A stretch of 64,000 nucleotides of DNA. It comes from Pseudomonas brenneri. GTDB lineage: Bacteria; Pseudomonadota; Gammaproteobacteria; Pseudomonadales; Pseudomonadaceae. This document shows positions 42,348-51,828 of the stretch, piece after piece. A program made the position numbers and the translations under genes. Under the pieces are notes generated by a model. The model did no database searches. It was not told the origin of the DNA and saw nothing but the letters and a program-made list of their open reading frames with translations. The DNA is taken from positions 269,082 through 333,081 of the forward strand of contig NZ_VFIL01000008.1 in assembly GCF_007858285.1 (NCBI RefSeq), read 5' to 3'. Every line of letters begins with the position of its first letter. Within the stretch, counting starts at the first letter, position 1.

Positions 42348-42401
42348 CTCTGTGAAACCCGCACCGACGAGCGCGCTCGTCGTCTTCATGGTTTCACAGA
42401 G
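42348..42401. promoter_or_regulatory. Nested inverted repeats after yciH
   Basis: Outer arms CTCTGTGAAACC and GGTTTCACAGAG (12 bp, perfect) enclose a second, perfectly palindromic 16 bp core GACGAGCGCGCTCGTC at 42366-42381. It starts 5 bp after the yciH stop. There is no T-run. It could be a terminator of unusual build, a small-RNA body or a mobile palindromic element different from REP. Confidence 0.5.
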
Positions 42402-42417
42402 CCTGTTCCTGACCGGT

Positions 42418-42486
42418 GTCTAAACTCTGTCCTGCAAGTGGGGTCTACCCCTCTCACAGGCAAATCGTCATTTTCACTCTTTAGAC
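42418..42486 (+). promoter_or_regulatory. Structured leader upstream of speA
   Basis: GTCTAAA (42418-42424) and TTTAGAC (42480-42486) are perfect arms enclosing about 55 bases, inside which GGGG-TCTA-CCCC forms a short stem. The block lies 54 bp before the speA ATG and its GGGGA ribosome site. It may be a regulatory leader for arginine decarboxylase; no known riboswitch class is recognised. Confidence 0.4.
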
Positions 42487-42539
42487 TGCGCCAGCCTCTG
42501 ACTTGGGTGGCGCTCTTCGACTTTATATAGGGGACTTCG

Positions 42540-44453
42540 ATGTCCGTACGACGCACACGCAAAGACGATGGCAGCCAATGGACAGTTGCGGACAGCCGCA
42601 GTGTTTACGGGATTCGCCATTGGGGGGCCGGGTATTTCGCGATCAATGATGCCGGTCGCGTTGAAGTCCGTCCGAACGGCCCGAACAGCTCGCCCATCGA
42701 TTTGTACGAGCAAGTGGACGAGCTGCGCAAAAGCGGCCTGTCCCTGCCATTGCTGGTGCGCTTCCCGGACATCCTGCAAGACCGCGTGCGCCAGTTGACC
42801 GGTGCCTTCGACGCGAACATCGAGCGCCTGGAATACCAGAGCAAATACACCGCGCTGTACCCGATCAAGGTCAACCAGCAGGAAGCGGTGATCGAGAACA
42901 TCATCGCCACCCAGGACGTGTCCATCGGTCTGGAAGCCGGTTCCAAGCCTGAGCTGCTGGCCGTGCTGGCCCTGGCACCGAAGGGCGGCACCATCGTCTG
43001 CAACGGTTACAAGGACCGTGAGTTCATCCGCCTCGCGCTGATGGGCCAGAAGCTGGGCCACAACGTGTTCATCGTGATCGAGAAAGAGTCCGAAGTGGGC
43101 CTGGTCATCGAAGAAGCCGCCAACCTCAAGGTCAAGCCACAGGTCGGCCTGCGGGTGCGCCTGTCGTCCCTGGCGTCGAGCAAATGGGCAGACACCGGTG
43201 GCGAGAAGTCCAAGTTCGGCCTGTCGGCGGCGCAACTGCTGTCGGTGGTCGAGCGCTTCCGCGCGGCCGGCCTGGACCAGGGCATTCGCCTGCTGCACTT
43301 TCACATGGGCTCGCAGATCGCCAACCTGGCGGACTACCAGCACGGTTTCAAGGAAGCCATCCGTTACTACGGCGAACTGCGCAACCTCGGCCTGCCGGTG
43401 GACCACATCGACGTCGGCGGTGGCCTGGGCGTGGACTACGACGGTACCCACTCGCGCAACGCCAGCTCGATCAACTACGACATGGACGACTACGCCGGCG
43501 TGGTGGTGGGCATGCTCAAGGAATTCTGCGACGCGCAGAGCCTGCCGCATCCACACATCTTCTCCGAAAGCGGCCGCTCCCTGACCGCCCACCACGCCAT
43601 GCTGGTAGTGCAGGTGACCGACGTCGAGAAACACAACGACGACGTGCCGGTGATTGAAAACAAGGAAAGCCTGCCCGAAACCGTGCAATGGCTGGTGGAC
43701 CTGTTGGGCCCGACCGACATTGAAATGGTCACCGAAACCTACTGGCGCGCCACCCACTACATGAGCGACGTGGCCACCCAGTACGCCGACGGCAAGCTGA
43801 CCCTCGCGGAAAAAGCCCTGGCCGAACAGTGCTACTTCGCCGTGTGCCGTCGCCTGCACAACTCGTTGAAAGCCCGGCAGCGCTCGCACCGCCAGGTACT
43901 GGACGAACTCAACGACAAGCTGGCCGACAAGTACATCTGCAACTTCTCGGTATTCCAGAGCCTGCCGGACACCTGGGCCATCGGCCAGGTCCTGCCGATC
44001 CTGCCGCTGCACCGCCTCGACGAAGAGCCGCTGCGCCGCGCGGTATTGCAGGATCTGACCTGCGACTCCGACGGCAAGATCAAGCAATACGTCGACGAGC
44101 AGAGCATCGAGACCAGCCTGCCGGTGCATGGCTTGAATGACGGCGAAGACTATCTGCTGGGGATCTTCCTGGTGGGCGCCTACCAGGAAATCCTCGGTGA
44201 CATGCACAACCTGTTTGGTGACACCGACTCGGTGAACATCTACCAGCGCGAAGACGGTTCGGTGTACAGCGCCGGGATCGAGACCCACGACACCATCGAA
44301 GACATGCTGCGCTACGTGCACTTGTCGCCGGAGGAGTTGATGACCCACTACCGTGACAAGTGCGCCAGCGCGAAGATCACGGCGGCGGAGCGTACGCAGT
44401 TCCTGGATGCGCTGCGGTTGGGCCTGACCCGCTCGTCCTACCTGTCTTCCTAA
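42540..44453 (+). CDS. speA: Biosynthetic arginine decarboxylase SpeA
   Basis: SpeA converts arginine to agmatine, the first step of the agmatine route to putrescine. The 637 residues match the biosynthetic class. The pyridoxal-phosphate Lys is Lys110 in YPIKVNQQEAVIEN; the barrel continues with LLHFHMGSQIAN and HIDVGGGLGVDYDGTHS, and the C-terminal beta domain has SLPDTWAIGQVLPILPLHRL. No signal peptide is visible. A structured leader precedes it. Confidence 0.97.
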   Translation: MSVRRTRKDDGSQWTVADSRSVYGIRHWGAGYFAINDAGRVEVRPNGPNSSPIDLYEQVDELRKSGLSLPLLVRFPDILQDRVRQLTGAFDANIERLEYQSKYTALYPIKVNQQEAVIENIIATQDVSIGLEAGSKPELLAVLALAPKGGTIVCNGYKDREFIRLALMGQKLGHNVFIVIEKESEVGLVIEEAANLKVKPQVGLRVRLSSLASSKWADTGGEKSKFGLSAAQLLSVVERFRAAGLDQGIRLLHFHMGSQIANLADYQHGFKEAIRYYGELRNLGLPVDHIDVGGGLGVDYDGTHSRNASSINYDMDDYAGVVVGMLKEFCDAQSLPHPHIFSESGRSLTAHHAMLVVQVTDVEKHNDDVPVIENKESLPETVQWLVDLLGPTDIEMVTETYWRATHYMSDVATQYADGKLTLAEKALAEQCYFAVCRRLHNSLKARQRSHRQVLDELNDKLADKYICNFSVFQSLPDTWAIGQVLPILPLHRLDEEPLRRAVLQDLTCDSDGKIKQYVDEQSIETSLPVHGLNDGEDYLLGIFLVGAYQEILGDMHNLFGDTDSVNIYQREDGSVYSAGIETHDTIEDMLRYVHLSPEELMTHYRDKCASAKITAAERTQFLDALRLGLTRSSYLSS

Positions 44454-44492
44454 GACCGGCAGGCAGCGATTCAAACGGTGGGAGCCCGCTTG

Positions 44493-44582
44493 TGTAGGAG
44501 CGGGCTTGCCCGCGAAAGCAGTGGATCAGTCAATGCAGGTGCTGACTGATCCGCCGCCATCGCGGGCAAGCCCACTCCCACA
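44493..44582. repeat. REP doublet between speA and MATE gene
   Basis: The arms are TGTAGGAGCGGGCTTGCCCG and CGGGCAAGCCCACTCCCACA in inverted orientation. The right arm ends exactly one base before the MATE stop codon. A partial extra copy (GGTGGGAGCCCGCTT) lies just to the left at about 44477-44491. Confidence 0.86.
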
Positions 44583-45926
44583 CTAGTTTGCGCCCAGCCA
44601 AAGCCCCTGCCGATTTAGCCGCCAGGCAATCGCCCACAGCGTCAAGCTACGCACCGCCATAAACAGCAGGAAGGTTATCCACAGCCCGTGGTTACCCAAC
44701 CCCTGCAACCCCCACGCAAACGGCAGCATAATCAGCACCGTCAACAGCATCCCATTGCGCATCTCCCGCGCGCGCGTCGCGCCAATGAACAAACCGTCCA
44801 GCAGATAACTCCACACCGCAATCAACGGCAGCACCGCCAGGTACGGCAGGTAGATATCGGCGGTTGCGCGTACGCTGGGAATATCGGTTTGCATGGCGAT
44901 AAACAAGTGGCCGGCGAAGGTGAACAACAGCACAAAACCGAGGCTGGCGATCAGCGACCAGCCGCAGGCCACTACCAGTGAGCGGCGCAAAGCCTGGCGA
45001 TCACGGGCGCCGATGGCGTGGCCGCAGAGTGCTTCCACCGCGTGAGCGAGCCCGTCCAGCGCATGGGCCGTCAGCAATAGCCCATTGAGCAGCAGGGCAT
45101 TGGCCGCGACAGTGGCATCGCCCAGCCGAGCGCCTTGCACCGTGATCATGAAAAACACCGATTGCAGCGCCAGGCTGCGGATAAAAATGTCGCGGTTGAC
45201 CGCCAGCAGCGCACGCCAGCTTTGCCAGACCTTGAGCGCCGCCCAGGCGATATGCCCGGGGTAGGCGCGCAAGGCTTTTTGCGTGAGGGCCAGGCCGAGC
45301 AGGGCGCCGGTCCATTCGGCAATCACCGAGGCCCGCGCCGAACCGACCACGCCCCAGTCCAGGCCCAAAACGAACCACAGGTTCAGGGCGATATTCACAA
45401 GGTTTGTGGTCAGCAGAATTGCCAGCGGCGCCCGGGCGTTTTGCGTGCCGAGGAACCAGCCCACCAGCGCATAAGTGGCCAACGCCGCAGGTAATCCGAA
45501 CAGGCGGGTGTGGAAAAACTCGCGGGTCAGTTGGTTCAGTTCGGCCGAAGGCTGCATCCATTCCAGCGCCAGATGACTCAGGGGAATGCCCACCGTGCCC
45601 AGCACCATCGCCAACCCTAGGGCCAACAGCAGGCCTTGCAGCAGGATTTGCCGCAGCGCCGCACCATCATTGCGTCCGGCCGCTTGCGCGGCGAACCCGG
45701 TGGTGCCCATGCGCAGAAAACCCATGGCCCAGGCCAGGAAGGTATACAGGCTGGCCCCCACGGCCACGGCGCCCAGTTGATGGGCGTGGGGCAGGTGGCC
45801 GATGACCATACTGTCCACCAAGGCCACCAGCGGCACCGAGATATTCGACAGAATCATCGGCGCGGCCAGGGCCCAGACACGGCGGTGAGTGGGACGGTGA
45901 CGCCAGTCGGTGAGTAAGGTGGACAT
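44583..45926 (-). CDS. MATE family efflux transporter (DinF-like)
   Basis: This inner-membrane exporter uses a Na+ or H+ gradient to expel drugs or metabolites. The ATG at 45926 (GGAG upstream) gives 447 residues with twelve membrane segments. The MATE features are APMILSNISVPLVALVDSMV near the N-terminus, GFAAQAAGRNDGAALRQILL near residue 75 and ALCGHAIGARDRQALRRSLV near 290. It resembles the DinF subgroup by length and loop content. The substrate is unknown. Confidence 0.92.
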   Translation of the reverse strand: MSTLLTDWRHRPTHRRVWALAAPMILSNISVPLVALVDSMVIGHLPHAHQLGAVAVGASLYTFLAWAMGFLRMGTTGFAAQAAGRNDGAALRQILLQGLLLALGLAMVLGTVGIPLSHLALEWMQPSAELNQLTREFFHTRLFGLPAALATYALVGWFLGTQNARAPLAILLTTNLVNIALNLWFVLGLDWGVVGSARASVIAEWTGALLGLALTQKALRAYPGHIAWAALKVWQSWRALLAVNRDIFIRSLALQSVFFMITVQGARLGDATVAANALLLNGLLLTAHALDGLAHAVEALCGHAIGARDRQALRRSLVVACGWSLIASLGFVLLFTFAGHLFIAMQTDIPSVRATADIYLPYLAVLPLIAVWSYLLDGLFIGATRAREMRNGMLLTVLIMLPFAWGLQGLGNHGLWITFLLFMAVRSLTLWAIAWRLNRQGLWLGAN

Positions 45927-45983
45927 GCGGGCTCCTTGGAGGAGCGGCATTGTAACGCTGCATGGACAGCACCGCAGACACAA

Positions 45984-46072
45984 TGTGGGAGCTGGCTTGC
46001 CTGCGATAGGGGTGTGTCAGGCAACTGATTTGTTACTGGTCCACCGCCATCGCAGGCAAGCCAGCTCCCACA
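45984..46072. repeat. REP doublet upstream of MATE gene
   Basis: Perfect inverted arms TGTGGGAGCTGGCTTGCCTG and CAGGCAAGCCAGCTCCCACA. It separates the DUF6124 stop from the MATE start. Confidence 0.9.
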
Positions 46073-46085
46073 TTTTTGACCGCGT

Positions 46086-46385
46086 TTATGCCGGGGAATG
46101 CAGGCACTCGATGGAGCGGTCGACCGTGGTCTTGGCGATTTCCAGCAAATGCCACACCGCCAGCACCTTGGCCCGTTGGGTGCCGGGCAAGTGTTCGCCA
46201 CAATCGAGCACGGTGGCCGAGGCGCTGTTCAGCAGGCTGGCGGTGTAGAGCAGGGAGTCTTCGAAACTCAGTTCTTCGCTGACCGAGTGGAAGCCCTGGG
46301 TCGGTAGATAGTGGCTGAGGGCGCGATTGAATGCGGCGCGGTCGTTGAGAAGGTCTGTCGGTGGGTCGGGGACAATCTTATGCAT
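46086..46385 (-). CDS. DUF6124 family small protein
   Basis: This 99-residue protein belongs to a small Pseudomonas family without known function. It is soluble and mostly helical (SFEDSLLYTASLLNSASATV in the middle, then VLAVWHLLEIAKTTVDRSIE near the end). The N-terminal MHKIVPDPPTD is typical. It is monocistronic and follows an unusual duplicated leader, described separately. Paralogues usually occur in many copies per genome. Confidence 0.82.
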   Translation of the reverse strand: MHKIVPDPPTDLLNDRAAFNRALSHYLPTQGFHSVSEELSFEDSLLYTASLLNSASATVLDCGEHLPGTQRAKVLAVWHLLEIAKTTVDRSIECLHSPA

Positions 46386-46561
46386 GGCTTAGCTCCGAAT
46401 TTGATTCTGAAGCCGAACCTGTCGCGACTAAACGAAAGGTGGCGGCTGTACGCAGGTTAGTCGACCGGCAAAATCGGAAATCCGGCGCACCCGAAGGCGC
46501 CCTGCGCACAGCTACCATAAATGGACCATGCACCGAATTTGGATTCCGGGCGACTAAACCC
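46386..46561 (-). promoter_or_regulatory. Duplicated structured leader of the DUF6124 gene
   Basis: Two copies of a block (CCGAATTT...GCGACTAAAC on the plus strand) lie at 46395-46433 and 46533-46559, so the sequence just before the DUF6124 ATG is repeated about 130 bases upstream. The upstream copy is followed on the minus strand by an ATG with a five-codon ORF (MVHLW) and a GGCGCC-TTCGG-type hairpin (about 46490-46505). The layout suggests a leader peptide with attenuation or a decayed tandem gene copy. Confidence 0.5.
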
Positions 46562-46852
46562 GATCACTGATAAGCAGTGACGGACCGCAGACTAGTCACC
46601 CATCCCAACAGGCACAAGGCGCCAAGGATTGTCTAGGAAACGTCCTGCAATTTAAAGGGATGCGCCTTGCTGGCCCTTTACAAACCATGACCAACTGCCA
46701 GCCACCCCAGCGCTCCCACAGGGGATTTTCTACGCTTTTGAGGTAGTCGAGAACCAAACCGCCCTCCGTCGGTCAATGTGAGCAGCGCCACAGCCACTTG
46801 GCTGGCACTGATATATAGTTCACCTCTCAGACACCCCGACAACGAGTGCCCC
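46562..46852. other. Upstream region of yfhM
   Basis: About 290 bp without a supported gene, with TATATAG at about 46812 as a possible -10 element for yfhM. No REP element or strong inverted repeat is seen. Confidence 0.45.
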
Positions 46853-49800
46853 ATGCTTAACAAAGGATTGTTCCTGGCCTGCGCGCTGGCCCTGCTGAGC
46901 GCCTGCGATTCTTCCGATAAACCGGCTGCACCCACTGCCCCTGCGGCGGCGGTGACAGCGCCGCAGCCGGCCAAGGCTGCGGTGGATGTGGCGACGCTCA
47001 AGCAGCGTTATGCCGGCCGTGAGTTAAGCGTGGTGGACGTGTCTGAGGTGCAGCTCGATGGCGCCAGCACTTTGTCGGTGAGTTTTTCGATCCCGCTGGA
47101 TCCCGAGCAGAAGTTCGCCGACAAGCTGCACCTGGTGGACAGCAAATCCGGCAAGGTCGACGGTGCCTGGGAGCTTTCCGACAACCTGATGGAATTGCGC
47201 CTGCGTCATCTGGAGCCCCAGCGCAAACTGGTGCTGACCGTGGACGCCGGGCTGCGTGGGGTCAACGACGCCAAGCTCGCCGCTGAATACACGGCACGCC
47301 TGGAAACCCGCAACCTGCAAGCCACCGTCGGCTTCGCCAGCCGTGGCACCCTGTTGCCGACCCGCCTGGCCGAAGGCCTGCCGGTGATCGCGCTGAATGT
47401 CGACAAGATCGACGTCGAATTCTTCCGCATCAAACCCGAGTCGCTGCCGGCGTTCCTCGCCCAGTGGGGCCGCAATACCAGCCTGCAAAGTTATGAATCC
47501 CGAGAGCTGTTGCCCATGGCCGATCTGGTGTATGGCGGCCGCTTCGATCTGAACCCTGCGCGCAATACCCGCGAAACCCTGCTGCTGCCCATCGCCGGTC
47601 TCAAGCAACTGCAGCAGCCGGGCGTGTACCTGGCGGTGATGCGTGCTTCGGGCACCTACAACTATTCGCAGCCGGCCACGTTGTTCACCCTCAGTGATAT
47701 CGGTCTGTCGGTGCACCGCTACGCCAACCGCCTGGATGTGTTCACCCAGGCGCTGGAAGGCGGCAAGGCGCTGGATGGCGTCGAGCTGGAAATCCTCGAT
47801 GCCGAAGGCCGCGTGCTGGGCCAGGGCAAGACCGAGAAGGGCGGCCACGCGCAACTGCCGCTGCCGAAAAAGGCCCAGGTATTGCTCGCCAAACAGGGCG
47901 AGCAGACCAGCCTGTTGCGCCTCGACAGCGCAGCGCTGGACCTGGCCGAGTTCGATATCGGCGGCCAGCCCGCGCACCCCCTGCAATTCTTTGTGTTCGG
48001 CCCGCGCGACCTGTACCGCCCTGGCGAAACCGTGCTGCTCAACGCCTTGCTGCGCGACAAGGACGGGAATGCCGTCAAGCCGCAACCGGTGAGCGTCGAA
48101 GTACGCCGCCCGGATGAGCAGGTCAGCCGCAAATTTGTGTGGGACGCCGATGCTTCCGGCCTCTATCAATACCAGCTGCAACTGGCCGGAGAAGCGCCGA
48201 CCGGGCGCTGGCAACTGGTGTTCGACCTGGGTGACGGCAAGCCGCAACTGTATGAGTTCCTCGTCGAAGACTTCCTGCCCGAGCGTCTGGCCCTGGAGCT
48301 CAAGGGCAGCGATACACCGCTCAACCCTGGCGACAATGCGGTTATCCAGGTTAATGGCCGTTACCTCTACGGCGCCCCGGCGGCGGGCAATCGCCTGAGC
48401 GGGCAAGTGTATGTGCGGCCGTTGCGCGAGGCGGTCAAATCGCTGCCGGGTTATGAGTTTGGCTCGGTGACTGAAGAAGAACTGAGCCAGGATTTTGAAC
48501 TGGATGAAAGCGTGCTCGACGCCAAGGGCGAGGAAAAACTCACCCTGGAAAGCAAGTGGAGCGAGGCCAAGTCGCCGCTGCAACTGATCGTCCAGGCCAG
48601 CCTGCAAGAGTCCGGCGGGCGCCCGATCACCCGGCGCCTGGTGCAGCCGGTATGGCCGGCCGAGCAACTGCCCGGCCTGCGTGGCCTGTTCGATGGCAAG
48701 GAAACCAATGGCGATGGCCCTGCGGAGTTTGAAGTGCTGCTGGCCAACCAGCAGGGGCAGAAACTCGCGGTCGACAACCTCAAGGTGCGCCTGATTCGCG
48801 AACGCCGCGACTACTACTGGAACTACTCGGACAACGATGGCTGGAGCTATCACTACAACGAGAAATTCCTCAACCTCGATGAGCAGACCGTCAACATCAA
48901 GGCGGGCGACACGGCCAAGGTCAGCTTCCAGGTGGAGTGGGGCCCGTACCGCGTCGAAGTCGAAGACCCGCAGACCGGCCTGATCAGCAGCCAGCGTTTC
49001 TGGGCCGGTTACCAGGCCCAGGACAACACCGAAGGCGGCGCCGTGCGCCCCGATCAGGTCAAGCTGGCGCTGGATAAACCGGCGTATGGCGATGGCGATA
49101 CAGCCAACGTCACCGTTACCCCGCCGGCGGCCGGCAAAGGCTACCTGTTGGTGGAGTCCAGCGAAGGCCCGTTGTGGTGGCAAGAGATCGACGTGCCGGC
49201 CGAAGGCAAGAGCTTTGCGGTGAAGCTCGACCCGAAATGGTCGCGTCATGACCTGTATGTGAGTGCGCTGGTGATCCGTCCCGGCGAGCGCAAGGCCAAT
49301 ATCACGCCTAAACGCGCCGTGGGCTTGCTGCATCTGCCGTTGGATCGTACCCAGCGCAAACTGGGCCTGACCCTTAGCGCGCCGGAAAAAATGCGCCCCA
49401 AGCAGCCGCTGACGGTGAAAGTCGCAGCGAAAAACGCCGACGGCAGTGTGCCTAAGCAAGTGCATGTGCTGGTGGCTGCGGTGGACGTGGGTATCCTCAA
49501 TATCACCGAGTACCCAACCCCGGACCCGTATTCCAGCCTGTTTGGCCGCAAGGCTTATGGCGTGGACCAGTTCGACATCTACGGCCAACTGATCGAAGCC
49601 GGCCAGGGCCGCCTGGCCAGCCTGGCCTTTGGTGGTGACGCGGCGCTGGCCAAGGGCGGCAAGCGCCCGGACACCAGCGTCACTATCGTCGCCCTGCAAA
49701 GCGCGCCGGTGACCTTGAACGAGAAAGGTGAGGGTGAGGTCAGCGTCAATATTCCCGACTTCAACGGTGAGCTGCGCCTGATGGCCCAGGCCTGGAGCGA

Positions 49801-51754
49801 CGACCGCTATGGCATGGCCGAAGCCAAGACCGTGATCGCCGCGCCACTGATTGCCGAGCTGTCGGCCCCGCGCTTCCTCGCCGGTGGTGACCAGACGCGC
49901 CTGGCGCTGGACCTGTCCAACCTGTCGGGCAAGGCACAGAAACTGGATGTGCAACTGACCGCCGAAGGGCAACTGACCCTGCTGGGCGAGCCGTCCCACA
50001 GCGTGCAACTGACCGAAGGCCAGCGCACCACCTTGCAGATCCCGGTGCGCGCGCTGGGTGGCTTCGGCCAGGGCAAGGTCAAGGTCACGGTCAATGGCCT
50101 GGACCTGCCGGGCGAGAACCTGCCGGCGTTTACCCGTGAATGGACATTGGGCGTGCGCCCGGCCTATCCGGCGCTGCTCAAGCAATACCGTGCGGTGCTC
50201 AAGGATGAAGCCTGGAGCCTGCCAGATGCTGAGCTGGCCTTGTTTGAACCGGCTGGGCGTGAGGCGTTGCTGAGCCTGTCGAGCCGGCCGCCGTTGAACC
50301 TTGGCGAGCAGATTCGTGCACTCAAGGCCTACCCGTATGGTTGCCTGGAACAAACCGCCAGCGGCTTGTACCCGTCGCTGTATGCCGATGCCACCGTGCT
50401 GGCGCGCCTGGGTTTGACCGGCGAGCCGGATGCCGAGCGCAAGCGCAAGATCGAATTGGGTATCGAACGCCTATTGGGCATGCAGCGCTACAACGGCAGC
50501 TTCGGTTTGTGGGGCGCTGATGGCGAGGAAGAGTACTGGCTGACGGCCTATGTCACCGACTTCCTGCTGCGTGCCCGCGACCAGGGTTTTGCGGTGCCGT
50601 CTGAAGCGCTGAAGAAGGCCAGCGAACGTCTGCTGCGGTATGTGCAGGAGCGCAACCTGATCGAGGTCGACTACAGCGACAACGCCGACCACACACGCTT
50701 CGCCGTGCAGGCCTACGCCGGACTGGTGCTGGCGCGCAGTCAACAGGCGCCGTTGGGCGCGTTGCGTAGCCTGTTCGAACGCCGCAGCGATGCACGTTCC
50801 GGCCTGCCATTGGTGCAGTTGGCGATTGCCTTGCAAAAGATGGGCGACCAGCCCCGTGCCGACCAGGCATTGCTGGCCGGTCTGGCGGTGAAACGCAAAG
50901 CCAATGAATGGCTGGCCGACTACGGCAGCCCTCTGCGTGACCAGGCGATGATCCTGGCTCTGCTCGAAGAAAACGACCTGGCCAAGGGCAAGCGTGAAGA
51001 GCGTCTGTTCGAGCTGTCGGACCAGATGGCGGCCAGCCCATGGTTGTCGACCCAGGAGCGCAACTCGCTGTTCCTCGCCGGCCGTGGCCTGCTGGGCAAG
51101 CCGGAAATCAACTGGACTGCCCAGTTGCGCAGCGGCGGCGAAACCCGCGAGTTGAACAACGGCCAGTCCGGCCTGAAGCTGGAAGGTCCGTTGCTGGCTT
51201 CACCGTTGACCTTGCGCAATCAAGGCAGCGAGCCGATTTACCAGCAACTGAGCATTTCCGGTTATCCACAGCAGGCGCCAGCAGCCGGTGGCGAAAACCT
51301 GAGCATTCGCCGTGAGTACCTGGGCATGAATGGCCAGCCGTTGAACCTGCAGAACCTGCGCAGCGGTGATCTGGTGCTGGTACACATTGCCGTCAGCGCC
51401 AACAAGCAGCGGGTACCGGATGCACTGGTGGTGGACCTGTTGCCGGCCGGCCTGGAGTTGGAGAACCAGAACCTGGGGCAGAGCGCCGCCAGCCTGGAAA
51501 ACGCCAGCAGCCAGGTCAAGGAGTGGCGTGAGTCGATGCAGAATGCGTCGATCAAGCACCAGGAGTATCGCGATGATCGTTATGTTGCCGCGCTGAACCT
51601 GGACGGCTATGGCACCACGCACTTGCTGTACCTGGCTCGTGCGGTAACGCCGGGGACTTACCGCGTACCGCCGCCGCAAGTGGAGTCGATGTACCGGCCG
51701 AACTGGCAGGCAGTGGGGGAAACCCCGGTGGATATGGTGATCAAGGGGCGTTAA
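46853..51754 (+). CDS. yfhM: Bacterial alpha-2-macroglobulin lipoprotein YfhM
   Basis: This periplasmic protease trap is thought to guard the envelope together with PbpC. The ATG at 46853 gives 1633 residues with a lipoprotein signal (MLNKGLFLACALALLSAC, lipid on Cys18). The thioester motif CLEQ starts at Cys1164 (YGCLEQTASG), so it is the covalent-trapping type. The bait-like region lies upstream near 900-960, and macroglobulin beta domains fill 60-880. The C-terminal receptor-like domain ends DMVIKGR. It is followed by pbpC, as in E. coli; only a small opposing gene lies between them. Confidence 0.93.
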   Translation: MLNKGLFLACALALLSACDSSDKPAAPTAPAAAVTAPQPAKAAVDVATLKQRYAGRELSVVDVSEVQLDGASTLSVSFSIPLDPEQKFADKLHLVDSKSGKVDGAWELSDNLMELRLRHLEPQRKLVLTVDAGLRGVNDAKLAAEYTARLETRNLQATVGFASRGTLLPTRLAEGLPVIALNVDKIDVEFFRIKPESLPAFLAQWGRNTSLQSYESRELLPMADLVYGGRFDLNPARNTRETLLLPIAGLKQLQQPGVYLAVMRASGTYNYSQPATLFTLSDIGLSVHRYANRLDVFTQALEGGKALDGVELEILDAEGRVLGQGKTEKGGHAQLPLPKKAQVLLAKQGEQTSLLRLDSAALDLAEFDIGGQPAHPLQFFVFGPRDLYRPGETVLLNALLRDKDGNAVKPQPVSVEVRRPDEQVSRKFVWDADASGLYQYQLQLAGEAPTGRWQLVFDLGDGKPQLYEFLVEDFLPERLALELKGSDTPLNPGDNAVIQVNGRYLYGAPAAGNRLSGQVYVRPLREAVKSLPGYEFGSVTEEELSQDFELDESVLDAKGEEKLTLESKWSEAKSPLQLIVQASLQESGGRPITRRLVQPVWPAEQLPGLRGLFDGKETNGDGPAEFEVLLANQQGQKLAVDNLKVRLIRERRDYYWNYSDNDGWSYHYNEKFLNLDEQTVNIKAGDTAKVSFQVEWGPYRVEVEDPQTGLISSQRFWAGYQAQDNTEGGAVRPDQVKLALDKPAYGDGDTANVTVTPPAAGKGYLLVESSEGPLWWQEIDVPAEGKSFAVKLDPKWSRHDLYVSALVIRPGERKANITPKRAVGLLHLPLDRTQRKLGLTLSAPEKMRPKQPLTVKVAAKNADGSVPKQVHVLVAAVDVGILNITEYPTPDPYSSLFGRKAYGVDQFDIYGQLIEAGQGRLASLAFGGDAALAKGGKRPDTSVTIVALQSAPVTLNEKGEGEVSVNIPDFNGELRLMAQAWSDDRYGMAEAKTVIAAPLIAELSAPRFLAGGDQTRLALDLSNLSGKAQKLDVQLTAEGQLTLLGEPSHSVQLTEGQRTTLQIPVRALGGFGQGKVKVTVNGLDLPGENLPAFTREWTLGVRPAYPALLKQYRAVLKDEAWSLPDAELALFEPAGREALLSLSSRPPLNLGEQIRALKAYPYGCLEQTASGLYPSLYADATVLARLGLTGEPDAERKRKIELGIERLLGMQRYNGSFGLWGADGEEEYWLTAYVTDFLLRARDQGFAVPSEALKKASERLLRYVQERNLIEVDYSDNADHTRFAVQAYAGLVLARSQQAPLGALRSLFERRSDARSGLPLVQLAIALQKMGDQPRADQALLAGLAVKRKANEWLADYGSPLRDQAMILALLEENDLAKGKREERLFELSDQMAASPWLSTQERNSLFLAGRGLLGKPEINWTAQLRSGGETRELNNGQSGLKLEGPLLASPLTLRNQGSEPIYQQLSISGYPQQAPAAGGENLSIRREYLGMNGQPLNLQNLRSGDLVLVHIAVSANKQRVPDALVVDLLPAGLELENQNLGQSAASLENASSQVKEWRESMQNASIKHQEYRDDRYVAALNLDGYGTTHLLYLARAVTPGTYRVPPPQVESMYRPNWQAVGETPVDMVIKGR

Positions 51755-51764
51755 GCGCCCCACC

Positions 51765-51816
51765 TGTGGGAGCAGGCTCTATCTTTAATGTGGGAGTGGG
51801 CAAGCCCGCTCCCACA
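51765..51816. repeat. Truncated REP doublet downstream of yfhM
   Basis: A short, damaged copy: TGTGGGAGCAGGCTCTATC is followed by TGTGGGAGTGGGCAAGCCCGCTCCCACA-like sequence read across 51789-51816, so the inner parts of both arms are lost. It lies 10 bp after the yfhM stop. Confidence 0.7.
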
Positions 51817-51828
51817 GGTAAGGGGGTG

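Noticed and set aside
42474..44474. A 666-codon frame opposite speA
   Set aside because: Exact antisense shadow of the conserved speA gene; similar long shadows occur opposite purD, purH and the TonB receptors.
46778..46852. Upstream start for yfhM
   Set aside because: The lipoprotein signal starts at the ATG at 46853; the extension would block export.
47024..50353. A 1109-codon open frame opposite yfhM
   Set aside because: It is the GC-rich antisense shadow of a well-supported gene, with low-complexity Gln/Arg/His composition and no domain.
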